This document shows positions 8,268 to 15,243 of a stretch of 64,000 bases of DNA, piece after piece. This DNA comes from Terriglobia bacterium (GTDB lineage Bacteria > Acidobacteriota > Terriglobia > Terriglobales > Acidobacteriaceae), in the NCBI GenBank assembly GCA_020073665.1, contig JAIQEU010000011.1, positions 1 through 64,000 of the forward strand. The letters are read 5' to 3'. The notes beneath the pieces were generated by a model that worked only from the letters and a program-made list of their open reading frames with translations, had not been told where the DNA came from and did no database searches. Within the stretch, counting starts at the first letter, position 1, and each line of letters begins with the position of its first letter. Position numbers and translations under genes: made by a program.

Positions 8268-8918
8268 CTAGGCAGGCGTTCCTTCATCTGGGGCGCCGTG
8301 ACGGCGCAGCAGTTGCGGCAGGTTCTGCGAGAAGGCGGAGCGCGGCAGCACCATGTCGCATCCCACCTCGTGAGCCTTTTGTTTCAGGTCGCCTTGCACG
8401 TGGGAGAGGAATCCAATGATGGAAGTCCCCTTCTTAAGCTTGGTTTTGAGCTTGGGAATGAGGGTAAGCGGCTTGGCGGCGACATTATTCATGTCGAAGA
8501 TGATGAGCGAAGGCTTTTCTTCCCCGTTCTGTTTCACGCGATCGATCAAGTCTTTTTCGCTTTTCACAAACTCGACTTTCACGTTGAGCTTGCGCGCGGT
8601 CTCCTGGATCTTGGCCTGAAAGAATAGATCGTCCACGAAGGCGAAGATGCGTGAAGTGGCGTCCTCACGGTGAGGTAGAGGCTCTGGTTCGGGAGGAGCG
8701 TAGGCGGGCGCAAAGCCGGGGCGGCCACCGCGTCCACCGCGGCCTCCTCCGCCACTCTGGCCCCCGCGATAGTTGTGATCCATGGGAGCGGTAAAGATGC
8801 CGCTGTGTTGCTGGCGATCGCGGCCGGGCTGTCCACCGCGATTGGGCGGACGACGTCCGCGCCTCCGTCTATTTCTTCCTCCTCCACCGCCGGAGGGGCC
8901 ACCGGGTCCGACATTCAT
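8268..8918 (-). CDS. Receiver-like domain protein with RGG-rich basic N-terminus
   Basis: Protein of 216 aa from the ATG at 8918. Residues 1-75 are disordered and rich in Gly and Arg (GRNRRRRGRRPPNRGG, GQSGGGGRGGRGGRPG), like RGG boxes of RNA-binding proteins. From about residue 88 a CheY-like domain follows: IFAFVDDLFFQAKIQ with the acidic pair, PSLIIFDMNN with the candidate phospho-acceptor Asp, IIGFLSH with the Ser switch, and MVLPRSAF where the conserved Lys is Arg. The altered Lys suggests a pseudo-receiver. The combination suggests an RNA- or nucleic-acid-bound regulatory protein, but the function is unknown. No partner kinase lies nearby. Confidence 0.75.
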   Translation of the reverse strand: MNVGPGGPSGGGGGRNRRRRGRRPPNRGGQPGRDRQQHSGIFTAPMDHNYRGGQSGGGGRGGRGGRPGFAPAYAPPEPEPLPHREDATSRIFAFVDDLFFQAKIQETARKLNVKVEFVKSEKDLIDRVKQNGEEKPSLIIFDMNNVAAKPLTLIPKLKTKLKKGTSIIGFLSHVQGDLKQKAHEVGCDMVLPRSAFSQNLPQLLRRHGAPDEGTPA

Positions 8919-9277
8919 AATTGTTCTCGTTTTACAGTTCTGCCTTGTGTCCGTTTGAAGGGACATCTTTCTGCCTTGGTACAACCGCCCTCTGGGTGCC
9001 ACAACGCGTCGCGCAGGTAAACGTGCGCGGAAACCCAGTGCGGTTAGAGCTCAGTTGAATGATCTTGTCCGTTGTCCGTCTAGGCGCCTTGGAGCCACTG
9101 GGCGCGGAAGGCCAGCCAGGGAGCATGGCCGCAGGGAACAATGTGATGGTACCGCCCCTCGCGGATTCGGCGCAAGTGCAAAGTCGGGATATTTTTGCAC
9201 AGGAGTAACCATGGACGCCCGCCTGTCCGCGAACAGCCAGGGCAGTGGAAGGAAGTAGGGAGTAAGTGACGGGGTGG
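8919..9277. other. Intergenic region without a supported gene
   Basis: This 359-base stretch lies upstream of the receiver-like gene and downstream of the EAL-HDOD gene, both on the minus strand, so it should hold the promoter of the former. A 15-codon + strand ORF at 9211-9258 has AGGAG in front but is too short to call. GTGCAAA near 9175 and TTTGCAC near 9196 can pair as a small hairpin. No RNA gene or conserved protein was recognised. Confidence 0.4.
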
Positions 9278-10651
9278 CTAGCTTCGCCCGCTGACTCCGT
9301 GTGCCCACTGTAAGGCCTGCCAGTAGAAGTCGGGCACCTCGTCTTTCCCCAGGTTGAGCAGGCGGGACAATTCTGCGGCAGCTTCCCACTCGCCCGATTC
9401 CTGGGCCAGCATCAGGCGGTAGACAGAACGCAGGTGGCTGGGTTCTCCCAGCAGTACGTTCTTGATGGGTTTATCGAGCGGGACGTGCTCCAGCAACTGG
9501 CTCATGGGCATTTGCAGGATCGTGTCCATCAGAGACATGAGCCCCATCAGAAATAGTTCGGAGTCGCCATGCCGCACCCTGGGCGCCAGCAATTCACAGA
9601 AGCGGGCGCGCACCAGGGCGGTGAATACGACTTCACTGGATTTCTGCTCGCCGGCGGCAATGATGGCGACCAACTGTATCCAGCGGCGGACCTGGCGTTC
9701 ACCCAGCAGGCTGAGGGCGTGGCGCACCGAGTGGATCTCGTTTTCCAGGCAGAACAATGATGAGTTCAAGTAGCGGAGCAGCCGGTAGCACACGGAGGCT
9801 TCGCTCTTGATCAGCTTTTCGAGTTCGGGGATGTCCAGTTCGGGGCGGGCCACGGCTTGCAGCATGAGAATGTAGTTCAGCCGGTTGCTGGGGATGTCCT
9901 GGGCGGTGACGACTTCCGGCCGGCAGAAGAAATAGCCCTGAAAGTAGACGAAGCCCATTTGGCGGGTGGCCTGGAACTCGTCCCGGGTTTCGACTTTTTC
10001 CGCCAGCATGCGGCTGCGGCCGCCGAAGCGGCGAACTATTGCGGCCTGCTCTCCGGGCGTGGTGGCTCGCAGGTCTACCTTGATGATGTCGGCTAACTCG
10101 GTCAGGCAGTGGCGCGGATCGTGGGCCACGAAGTCATCCAGGGCGATCAGGTATCCGGCTTGCTTCAGCCGCTTGCAGGCGGATACCACCTCGGCATCGG
10201 GAGGGATGGACTCCAGCAGCTCGATCACCGCCTGCTTGGGCGGCAGCAGGACGACGTAGTCCTTCAGCAGCACTTCGCGCGTGCAATTGATGAACGCGTA
10301 GCGGCGGTCGCAGAGCACGTCCAGGCCCAGCAGGAGCGAACTGTCGAGGGTGCTGCGTGCGGCAGCTTCTGGATCAGTGGCGTTGAAGTAGTTTTCCACA
10401 CCGTCGCGAAACAGCAGTTCGTAGCCGAAAACTTTCTCGTCGGCGGTCAGGATGGGTTGCCGGGCTACAAAACGGACGGATGGCGGCGGCAGAGGCTTAA
10501 CGTCGGCAGGCTCACGAGGGTGTACAGGAGGGGCCACATTTGTTCTTATCGGCCGGATGCGGCCGATCTTGAGTGCGCGGAGACGCCGTTGCGCTCGACT
10601 CTTGACCGGCCAGCCACGGAGATGCAAGAAGTTAGAGGGGAAGCGGACCAC
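9278..10651 (-). CDS. EAL-like and HDOD domain regulatory protein (YuxH type)
   Basis: Protein of up to 457 aa. From about residue 60 it shows a degenerate EAL domain: VARQPILTADEKVFGYELLFR (EAL reads ELL), then LIALDDFVAHD, ADIIKVDL and GFVYFQGYFFCRP. A C-terminal HDOD domain follows with KLIKSEASVCYRLLRYLNSS and ALSLLGERQVRRWIQLV. YuxH-type EAL-HDOD proteins are usually not active phosphodiesterases and act as c-di-GMP or protein-interaction hubs. The start is uncertain: the longest frame uses a GTG at 10651, but the first 40-55 residues look unconserved, and a GTG at 10537 would give a compact protein. Neither has a clear ribosome site. Confidence 0.82.
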   Translation of the reverse strand: MVRFPSNFLHLRGWPVKSRAQRRLRALKIGRIRPIRTNVAPPVHPREPADVKPLPPPSVRFVARQPILTADEKVFGYELLFRDGVENYFNATDPEAAARSTLDSSLLLGLDVLCDRRYAFINCTREVLLKDYVVLLPPKQAVIELLESIPPDAEVVSACKRLKQAGYLIALDDFVAHDPRHCLTELADIIKVDLRATTPGEQAAIVRRFGGRSRMLAEKVETRDEFQATRQMGFVYFQGYFFCRPEVVTAQDIPSNRLNYILMLQAVARPELDIPELEKLIKSEASVCYRLLRYLNSSLFCLENEIHSVRHALSLLGERQVRRWIQLVAIIAAGEQKSSEVVFTALVRARFCELLAPRVRHGDSELFLMGLMSLMDTILQMPMSQLLEHVPLDKPIKNVLLGEPSHLRSVYRLMLAQESGEWEAAAELSRLLNLGKDEVPDFYWQALQWAHGVSGRS

Positions 10652-10715
10652 GGAACTTTTGGTCGTCTCGGCAATCTAACCAACTAGCGAATTCGTACGT
10701 CCGAGGGAGGAATTC

Positions 10716-11414
10716 ATGTTTAGTGGTTCATTGCGCATTCTGGTGGTGATTTCTTTGCTGTTGATGGGCGTGGTGGGATGCCAGGCGGGAGATGCCGCGG
10801 GCAAGGCGGTTCCGAGTCCGCAGGTGGATGCTTCCCTGGCCAAGAGCAAGGGCGAGCAGACGGCGGTGGTGGCCGGGGGATGCTTCTGGGGGATCCAAGC
10901 GGTGTTCCAACACGTGAAGGGTGTGATCCATGCCACCTCGGGCTATTCCGGCGGTGCGGCCAATACGGCGGAATATGAGATCGTGAGCATCGGCGAGACC
11001 GGGCACGCGGAGTCGGTCAAGATCACTTACGATCCTTCAGAGATCACGTACGGACAGTTGCTGCGGGTGTTTTTTTCGGTGGCGCTCGATCCTACCGAGT
11101 TGAACCGGCAGGGGCCGGATGAGGGCACGCAGTATCGCTCGGTCATCTTCTACGGGAACGAGGAACAGCAAAAGATCGCGCAGGCTTATATTGCGCAATT
11201 GGATAAGGCCAAAGTTTTTTCGCGTCCCATCGTGACGCAGGTGGCGCCGCTGAAGGCGTTTTATCCGGCGGAGGCGTATCACCAAGACTATTTCGAGCAC
11301 CATCCTGACAGTGGTTACATTATGTACAACGATGCTCCGAAAGTGGCGCACTTGCGGCAGGAGTTTCCTGACATTTACACCGCAAATGCCGCGTTAGAAG
11401 CGAAAAAGCGTTAA
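10716..11414 (+). CDS. msrA: Peptide methionine-(S)-sulfoxide reductase MsrA, lipoprotein form
   Basis: Protein of 232 aa from an ATG with GGAGG 6 bases upstream. Residues 1-22 form a lipoprotein signal ending GVVGC, so the enzyme should be anchored at the outside of the cytoplasmic membrane or in the outer membrane. The MsrA domain follows: GGCFWG with catalytic C56, YSGGAANTAEYE, HAESVKITYDP, GPDEGTQYRSVIF and EAYHQDYFEHHPDSGYI. It reduces the S epimer of methionine sulfoxide in envelope proteins. msrB follows 56 bases downstream on the same strand, so both epimers are covered. The reductant donor (thioredoxin-like or CcdA-type) is not encoded here. Confidence 0.95.
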   Translation: MFSGSLRILVVISLLLMGVVGCQAGDAAGKAVPSPQVDASLAKSKGEQTAVVAGGCFWGIQAVFQHVKGVIHATSGYSGGAANTAEYEIVSIGETGHAESVKITYDPSEITYGQLLRVFFSVALDPTELNRQGPDEGTQYRSVIFYGNEEQQKIAQAYIAQLDKAKVFSRPIVTQVAPLKAFYPAEAYHQDYFEHHPDSGYIMYNDAPKVAHLRQEFPDIYTANAALEAKKR

Positions 11415-11463
11415 CCACGAAGGGCACGAAGAATCACGAAGGATCACGAAGGATCACGAAGGA
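11415..11463 (+). repeat. 10-base tandem repeat between msrA and msrB
   Basis: Four consecutive units of about GGATCACGAA occupy 11421-11460; the last two are identical and the first two diverge slightly. The same low-complexity words (CACGAAGG, ACCACGAAGGGCAC) recur in front of the HBD gene near 24.1 kb. The last unit lies just before the msrB start and may set the ribosome-binding context (AAGGAAACCAAC before the ATG). Confidence 0.8.
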
Positions 11464-11470
11464 AACCAAC

Positions 11471-12073
11471 ATGTTTGATTCGGACCTGGATCGGGATGCG
11501 TCGTCGGCGAAGGTCCGGCGGCGGGCGTTTTTGATTAGCTCGGCGTCGGCTGCGGCGGGGGTGTTGCTGTGGTCGCTGAAGAAGCCGCGGATACTGGAGG
11601 CGAGCACGCCTAAAGAGCCGCAGGAAGTCACCATCGTCCAGTTCTCGGATGCGGGAGCGCGGCTCAAGACCGTGCACGTACCCAAGGTGGTGAAGAGCGA
11701 AGACGAGTGGCGGAAGCAGTTGACACCCAATGCATTCGACATCACGCGGCACGCCGACACCGAAATGGCTTTCTCGGGGAAGTATGCGGAGACCTATGAG
11801 AAGGGTCTGTACCGCTGCATCTGCTGTGACAATGCGCTGTTCAGTTCGGAAACCAAGTTTGACTCAGGGACCGGATGGCCCAGCTTCTGGGCGCCTATCG
11901 CCAAGGAGAACGTGACCGACCAGCACGACACCACCTACGGAATGGAGCGGACGGCCGTGGCCTGTACGCTTTGCGACGCGCACCTGGGACATGTGTTCGA
12001 CGATGGCCCGGCGCCGACCGGCCTGCGCTATTGCATGAACTCGGCTTCGCTGCGATTTGTGAAGCGGGGGTAA
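11471..12073 (+). CDS. msrB: Peptide methionine-(R)-sulfoxide reductase MsrB, exported
   Basis: Protein of 200 aa. The N-terminus has an RRRAFLISSASAAAGVLLW segment, resembling a Tat-type signal or anchor. The MsrB domain starts near residue 75 (DEWRKQLTPNAFDITR). Zinc is held by two Cys pairs (within RCICCDNALF and ACTLCDAHLGH), GTGWPSFW is the substrate loop, and RYCMNSASLRF carries the catalytic Cys. It reduces the R epimer of methionine sulfoxide, complementary to the lipoprotein MsrA encoded just upstream. AAGGAAACCAAC before the ATG gives a weak ribosome site. The two genes are separate, unlike the fused MsrAB of some bacteria. Confidence 0.94.
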   Translation: MFDSDLDRDASSAKVRRRAFLISSASAAAGVLLWSLKKPRILEASTPKEPQEVTIVQFSDAGARLKTVHVPKVVKSEDEWRKQLTPNAFDITRHADTEMAFSGKYAETYEKGLYRCICCDNALFSSETKFDSGTGWPSFWAPIAKENVTDQHDTTYGMERTAVACTLCDAHLGHVFDDGPAPTGLRYCMNSASLRFVKRG

Positions 12074-12161
12074 CAGGGCCGCTGGGAAGGGCGATTGTTC
12101 ACAAGAAGCCAAACCTCAGCGGCTCTAGCCGTTGAGAAGTGTTCTCCACTCCTCGGATCTC

Positions 12162-12184
12162 GATTCTGAGTGTAATCGCCTGGT
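12162..12184. repeat. Dyad repeat family, right half-site (copy 1)
   Basis: TGAGTGTAATCGCCTGG at 12167-12183 matches the right arm of the dyad elements at 12.8 and 13.5 kb (shared core TAATCGCCTG or TAATGGCCTG). The matching left arm is absent or too decayed to recognise. It marks the left border of the repeat-punctuated block. Confidence 0.55.
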
Positions 12185-12231
12185 TTCAACAGTTATGCTC
12201 AGTTCCATTTCGCCCAAAGTAAAATCAACTC

Positions 12232-12753
12232 ATGCTCACCTTTGGATCGCAGGGCGTTTACGAATGGCTGGTCACGGACGAACGGTTCGACATCTTGCAG
12301 CTTTGCCCGGAAATCGTGCTCGGGAAATACGTCGCAGTCACCTCGATCGATAGCAGCCAGCTTATGCCTACTGACAAGGAGACGGCGGCTGGTTGGCATA
12401 GCCATGAAAAGATTGCGTACAGCCCCAAGATTCAACATGCAGAAGAGCTACCGCGTGAAGGTTGGGATGAGTGGTACATCTTCAACAATCCCACAGACCT
12501 CGGCACAAGCCACCTTGAAGAGAACATCTTCGAGGTACCACGAGGGCGCGGACACCTCAGCGTATTCGTGAACTATTGTTTTGCCTTGCATCAACCTGAG
12601 ATGGAAAGCATCGCCACCCTATTCTGGCAGCAGATGGACTGGGTTCGCCCGGAGTCCTACGTGGCGGATAACGATTATCTGAATTTTGTAAGTATGAACA
12701 AGGCTCTTTTCGCCAGCGTCCATGATGCTGTGAAAGCCCTCGGCACGCGCTAA
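12232..12753 (+). CDS. Hypothetical protein, orphan in repeat-punctuated block
   Basis: Protein of 173 aa from an ATG at 12232 with no clear ribosome site. It has no signal peptide or membrane helix. Visible features are aromatic-rich motifs: TAAGWHSHEKIAYSP near the middle, then LPREGWDEWYIFNNP, and a C-terminal helix with ESIATLFWQQMDWV. I do not recognise a family. Codon use is visibly less GC-rich at third positions than in msrB or the amidotransferase gene, suggesting acquired DNA. It fills the first interval between copies of a dyad repeat at 12.17 and 12.76 kb. Confidence 0.65.
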   Translation: MLTFGSQGVYEWLVTDERFDILQLCPEIVLGKYVAVTSIDSSQLMPTDKETAAGWHSHEKIAYSPKIQHAEELPREGWDEWYIFNNPTDLGTSHLEENIFEVPRGRGHLSVFVNYCFALHQPEMESIATLFWQQMDWVRPESYVADNDYLNFVSMNKALFASVHDAVKALGTR

Positions 12754-12761
12754 TTTCCATA

Positions 12762-12826
12762 GTTGTTGAAAAATCGCCATTACACTCATTGACCCTGAGC
12801 CGGTTTTTTTGTGTGTAATGGCCTGA
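12762..12826. repeat. Dyad repeat element (copy 2), hairpin-forming
   Basis: The left part matches the other copies at 20 of 24 positions (12762-12785). Its inner arm GCCATTACAC (12776-12785) is perfectly complementary to GTGTAATGGC (12813-12822), leaving a 27-base loop that contains a run of seven T. The right arm continues into CTGA as in copy 3. It lies 8 bases after the stop of the orphan gene and could also act as a 3' RNA hairpin. Confidence 0.7.
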
Positions 12827-12919
12827 TTACGTCACTCACTCTTACTGCCGCTCGTGTTAGATTTCAGCCCGGATGCTCACACGGTTGGAAGCCTCTAGTT
12901 TGTAACGGGAGCGAACAAA

Positions 12920-13474
12920 ATGAAGATAATGCAAGTATTTGTGATCGCCGTTGTCAGTTCGCTCGGGAATGCACGGCAACCGCTTCCGTCGGCTTCCGCT
13001 TCGTTTTCCACGACCGAGACTGCGCAGGTTCCAGTGCAGATGCGTGCCATCGTGGATGCCCTAGCAGGCACATGGTCCATCACATGGACCGACAAGGATG
13101 GACGGTTAATCGGAAAGGGCGAAGAAGTTTGGAAGATCGCGCCGGGCGGTATCCCCTTTATCGAGGAAAACCGCTCGACCGTGAATGGGAAACCGGCTGA
13201 AGACTATGCAGCAATGTGGTGGGACGGTAAAGCGCAAACGGTCCACGGAATCTGGTGCGACGCTACCATCAACGACGAGGGTTGCAACGGATTCAACGTA
13301 AGCCTCGACGGCAAGGACGTGGTCCTGACTGGCGAGTGGGAATACCAGGGCAAGCGGCAGAGCTGGCGAGAAGTCTTGAGCGCCACAAGGACGGCCTTGA
13401 CCCAGACGCTCTACGTTGGCGAGCCCGGAAAAGAATCGAAGCCTGCCCCAACGATCCACGGTACGAAGCGATGA
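12920..13474 (+). CDS. Secreted DUF1579/lipocalin-like protein
   Basis: Protein of 184 aa from an ATG with GGGAGC upstream. The N-terminus (MKIMQVFVIAVVSSLGNA) is a probable Sec signal. From about residue 45 the pattern is that of DUF1579-like beta-barrels: ALAGTWSITWTDKDG, then GIPFIEENRSTVNG, AAMWWDGKAQTVHGIWCDA, and WREVLSATRTALTQTLYVG. Such secreted proteins are abundant in Acidobacteria; no activity is established. It occupies the second interval of the repeat-punctuated block. A related start (MLVGTWATTETFEV) is seen in the partial gene at the end of the window. Confidence 0.7.
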   Translation: MKIMQVFVIAVVSSLGNARQPLPSASASFSTTETAQVPVQMRAIVDALAGTWSITWTDKDGRLIGKGEEVWKIAPGGIPFIEENRSTVNGKPAEDYAAMWWDGKAQTVHGIWCDATINDEGCNGFNVSLDGKDVVLTGEWEYQGKRQSWREVLSATRTALTQTLYVGEPGKESKPAPTIHGTKR

Positions 13475-13497
13475 CGAAAAGGCTGCCTAAGCCCGCG

Positions 13498-13552
13498 GTT
13501 GGCGATAAATCGCGATTACACTCATTGACGCTTCTGAGCGCTATCGCCTGAC
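13498..13552. repeat. Dyad repeat element (copy 3)
   Basis: The first 24 bases (13498-13521) are identical to copy 4 at 14250 except for one T/C change, and continue CTCATTGAC as in copy 2. The arms GCGATTACACTCA (13512-13524) and TGAGCGCTATCGC (13535-13547) pair at 10 of 13 positions around a 10-base loop. The right arm ends in CTGA, as in copy 2. It sits 24 bases after the stop of the DUF1579-like gene. Confidence 0.7.
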
Positions 13553-13588
13553 CACAACAACAATCCATCTCCTACTGCGCTAAGCCCG

Positions 13589-13798
13589 CTACAAACAGCG
13601 GGATAAACTCACTTTAGCGGCGGAGACGCATACCAACTGGTGCTCCTGCAAGTCACCCTTGGCACGCTCCATATCGACGTTCTTATTGGCTGCAAGCTCC
13701 GTGCTGACCTGATAGTACGCAGCGGAACGGGCCTCGATGTACTTCCTGCGCTTAGACTCAAAATCTCGTTCCAGAGCCTTGCAGATTAAGCAGTCCAT
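13589..13798 (-). CDS. Small hypothetical protein with N-terminal CxxC
   Basis: Protein of 69 aa, start ATG at 13798 with GGGAG 8 bases upstream. It begins MDCLICKALERDFESK, so a CxxC motif sits at residues 3-6, and continues as a charged helical stretch (KYIEARSAAYYQVSTELA, then MERAKGDLQEHQLVCV). It could be a small metal-binding or regulatory protein; no family is assigned. It is on the minus strand, 54 bases downstream of the DUF2934 gene, and the two probably form one unit inside the third interval of the repeat-punctuated block. Confidence 0.6.
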   Translation of the reverse strand: MDCLICKALERDFESKRRKYIEARSAAYYQVSTELAANKNVDMERAKGDLQEHQLVCVSAAKVSLSRCL

Positions 13799-13852
13799 GG
13801 TGGTCGCTCCCGCCTTCCAGCAGGCCTACGGGTGGTGATGGATGAGATTTCT

Positions 13853-14065
13853 TTACTGCTCCCGCTTGAGGATCTCTTGCTCGGCACGGAGCCAGTCCTG
13901 CGCGTCCTGGCCGGGTTCGCGACCGCGGCTTTCGTACAACTCATAGGCCCGTTCTCTAATCATGTCTTGCGATGCGACAGTGTCTGTCATCATCGACACC
14001 TTGCCAGGAGAGCTTTTCGGGCCGACGAAAATCTTTGCCACCGGCCGTTTGCGAGCCTCAATCAT
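13853..14065 (-). CDS. DUF2934 small protein
   Basis: Protein of 70 aa with AAGGAG upstream of the ATG at 14065. The C-terminal half (IRERAYELYESRGREPG, then QDAQDWLRAEQEIL) is the DUF2934 signature: a helix-turn-helix-sized unit with the GRxPGxxxxDWLxAE pattern. DUF2934 occurs in many soil bacteria, often in multiple copies; its function is unknown. The N-terminus is basic (EARKRPVAKIFVG). It lies with the 69-aa gene on the minus strand in the third interval between dyad repeats. Confidence 0.75.
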   Translation of the reverse strand: MIEARKRPVAKIFVGPKSSPGKVSMMTDTVASQDMIRERAYELYESRGREPGQDAQDWLRAEQEILKREQ

Positions 14066-14249
14066 TAGGAACTCCTTCTGGGTACTGGCGACTAAGATGA
14101 AAGTACTTCAGATGGGCTGACTTAGTTCAGAGGATCTGAAAGAGGAGAGGACTACTCACTCTAGCTCGACATTACGCTGAAACTTCGCGCACGTCCACGA
14201 CTAAGTCCTAACCTCCACCGTGTCAATGCGGTAGCTCTCGAACCGCATT

Positions 14250-14275
14250 GTTGGCGACAAATCGCGATTACACCA
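14250..14275. repeat. Dyad repeat family, left half-site (copy 4)
   Basis: The 24 bases at 14250-14273 match copy 3 with one difference; the core is AATCGCGATTACAC. No good right arm follows, as the sequence runs into the 3' end of the amidotransferase gene. Immediately upstream is a separate perfect palindrome: CAATGCGGT (14224-14232) pairs with ACCGCATTG (14242-14250). This copy marks the right border of the block. Confidence 0.6.
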
Positions 14276-14292
14276 ACCATCGTTTGCCAGCG

Positions 14293-15063
14293 TTACGCCA
14301 GGATGGCGTCGTCCAGCTTCTTCTTACCCCAGTCTTCGGCCGCCTGCACGAAAGCCAGAATCAGGGGGTGAGGATTGTCGGGTTTTGACGAGAGCTGGGG
14401 TTGGAACAGGGTGGCGATGAAGAAGCGGTGGGTGGGGGACTCGATGGCGCGAGCCTCGCCTTGGGCGCCGCGGGCCACGATGGGGAACCCGGCTTCCATG
14501 GCGCAATACTCGTAATCGGGATTCAGTTCGAAGTTGCAGAAGAACTCCTCCACCACGGTGTCTTTCATATAAAACGACTGCAGGTAGGAGCCGGGCCGCA
14601 GGCGGATCTCGGGTACCGGGCCGGAAAGCATGGGCGCGCCCTTCTTGCGCTTGGGAACCGCGCAGGCCACGGGATAGATGATGATGTTCTTGGAACCGGA
14701 ATTGTTCTCGGCGCTGTCGGCGTCTTTGATGCCGAGCACGTTGCGGGCGAACTCGATCAGGGCATATTGGAATCCGCCGCAGGTGGCGAGGAAGGGCCAG
14801 TCGCGGCGGCGGGCGAATTCAATCCCTTTCAGCATGCCGCCCATGCTCTTGTAAGGGCTGCCGGGCGCGGCCCACAGGCCGTCAAAGCTCTCCAGCAGTT
14901 TTTCCGCGTTGGGATCGAGGAGTGACGGGGTGGGAATCCATGTCCCCTCGACGGCGAAGTTCAGCTTGGCCGCGGCGTGGCGCAGCGAGGCGTCGATGGC
15001 GGGCAGGGTCGGAGACTTGGGGTCGAAATCCCCCAGAATGCCGATGCGAACGGCGTCGTTCAC
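14293..15063 (-). CDS. CTP synthase C-terminal-like class I glutamine amidotransferase
   Basis: Protein of 256 aa from a GTG at 15063. It is a stand-alone GATase1 domain most like the glutaminase half of CTP synthase: RIGILGDFDPKSPTLPAID at the N-terminus, DGLWAAPGSPYKSMGGML as the oxyanion loop, and FLATCGGFQYALIEFARN with the nucleophile Cys. The C-terminal His-Glu of the usual HPE triad is replaced: FFIATLFQPQLSSKP has QPQ. A GATase without this His is unlikely to hydrolyse glutamine, so another reaction or a binding role is probable. The family name CTP synthase C-terminal region-related protein fits. No synthetase partner is adjacent. Confidence 0.8.
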   Translation of the reverse strand: MNDAVRIGILGDFDPKSPTLPAIDASLRHAAAKLNFAVEGTWIPTPSLLDPNAEKLLESFDGLWAAPGSPYKSMGGMLKGIEFARRRDWPFLATCGGFQYALIEFARNVLGIKDADSAENNSGSKNIIIYPVACAVPKRKKGAPMLSGPVPEIRLRPGSYLQSFYMKDTVVEEFFCNFELNPDYEYCAMEAGFPIVARGAQGEARAIESPTHRFFIATLFQPQLSSKPDNPHPLILAFVQAAEDWGKKKLDDAILA

Positions 15064-15150
15064 GGTGCCATTCTACTGGAGGCGGTGTGTGGGCCGTGAG
15101 GCACTGGTGGGCTATGGGGTTAGAAGGTTGGTGCGGGGAGAGAATTCGGG

Positions 15151-15226
15151 TTTCAGAGTTTCAAGGTCGCAAGGTTTCAGGGCAACCCTGACCAGTGTGG
15201 ATCTTTGGAACCTTAAAACTCTGAAA
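15151..15226. terminator. Large imperfect inverted repeat downstream of lemA
   Basis: TTTCAGAGTTTCAAGGT (15151-15167) pairs with ACCTTAAAACTCTGAAA (15210-15226) at 16 of 17 positions around a 42-base loop. It lies 17 bases past the lemA stop in the direction of lemA transcription. It may protect the 3' end or act as a terminator, although there is no long T run. Confidence 0.55.
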
Positions 15227-15243
15227 CTTTGAGACCTGCTTAC

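Noticed and set aside
9211-9258. 15-codon ORF with a ribosome site
   Set aside because: Too short and with no further support; listed only inside the intergenic entry.
11421-11460. CRISPR-like repeat
   Set aside because: Units of 10 bases are directly adjacent with no spacers; simple tandem repeat.
12162-14275. Integron attC sites for the repeat-punctuated block
   Set aside because: attC needs RYYYAAC on the left and GTTRRRY on the right; here GTTG lies on the left of each element, the core triplets do not fit, and no IntI-like integrase is in the window.
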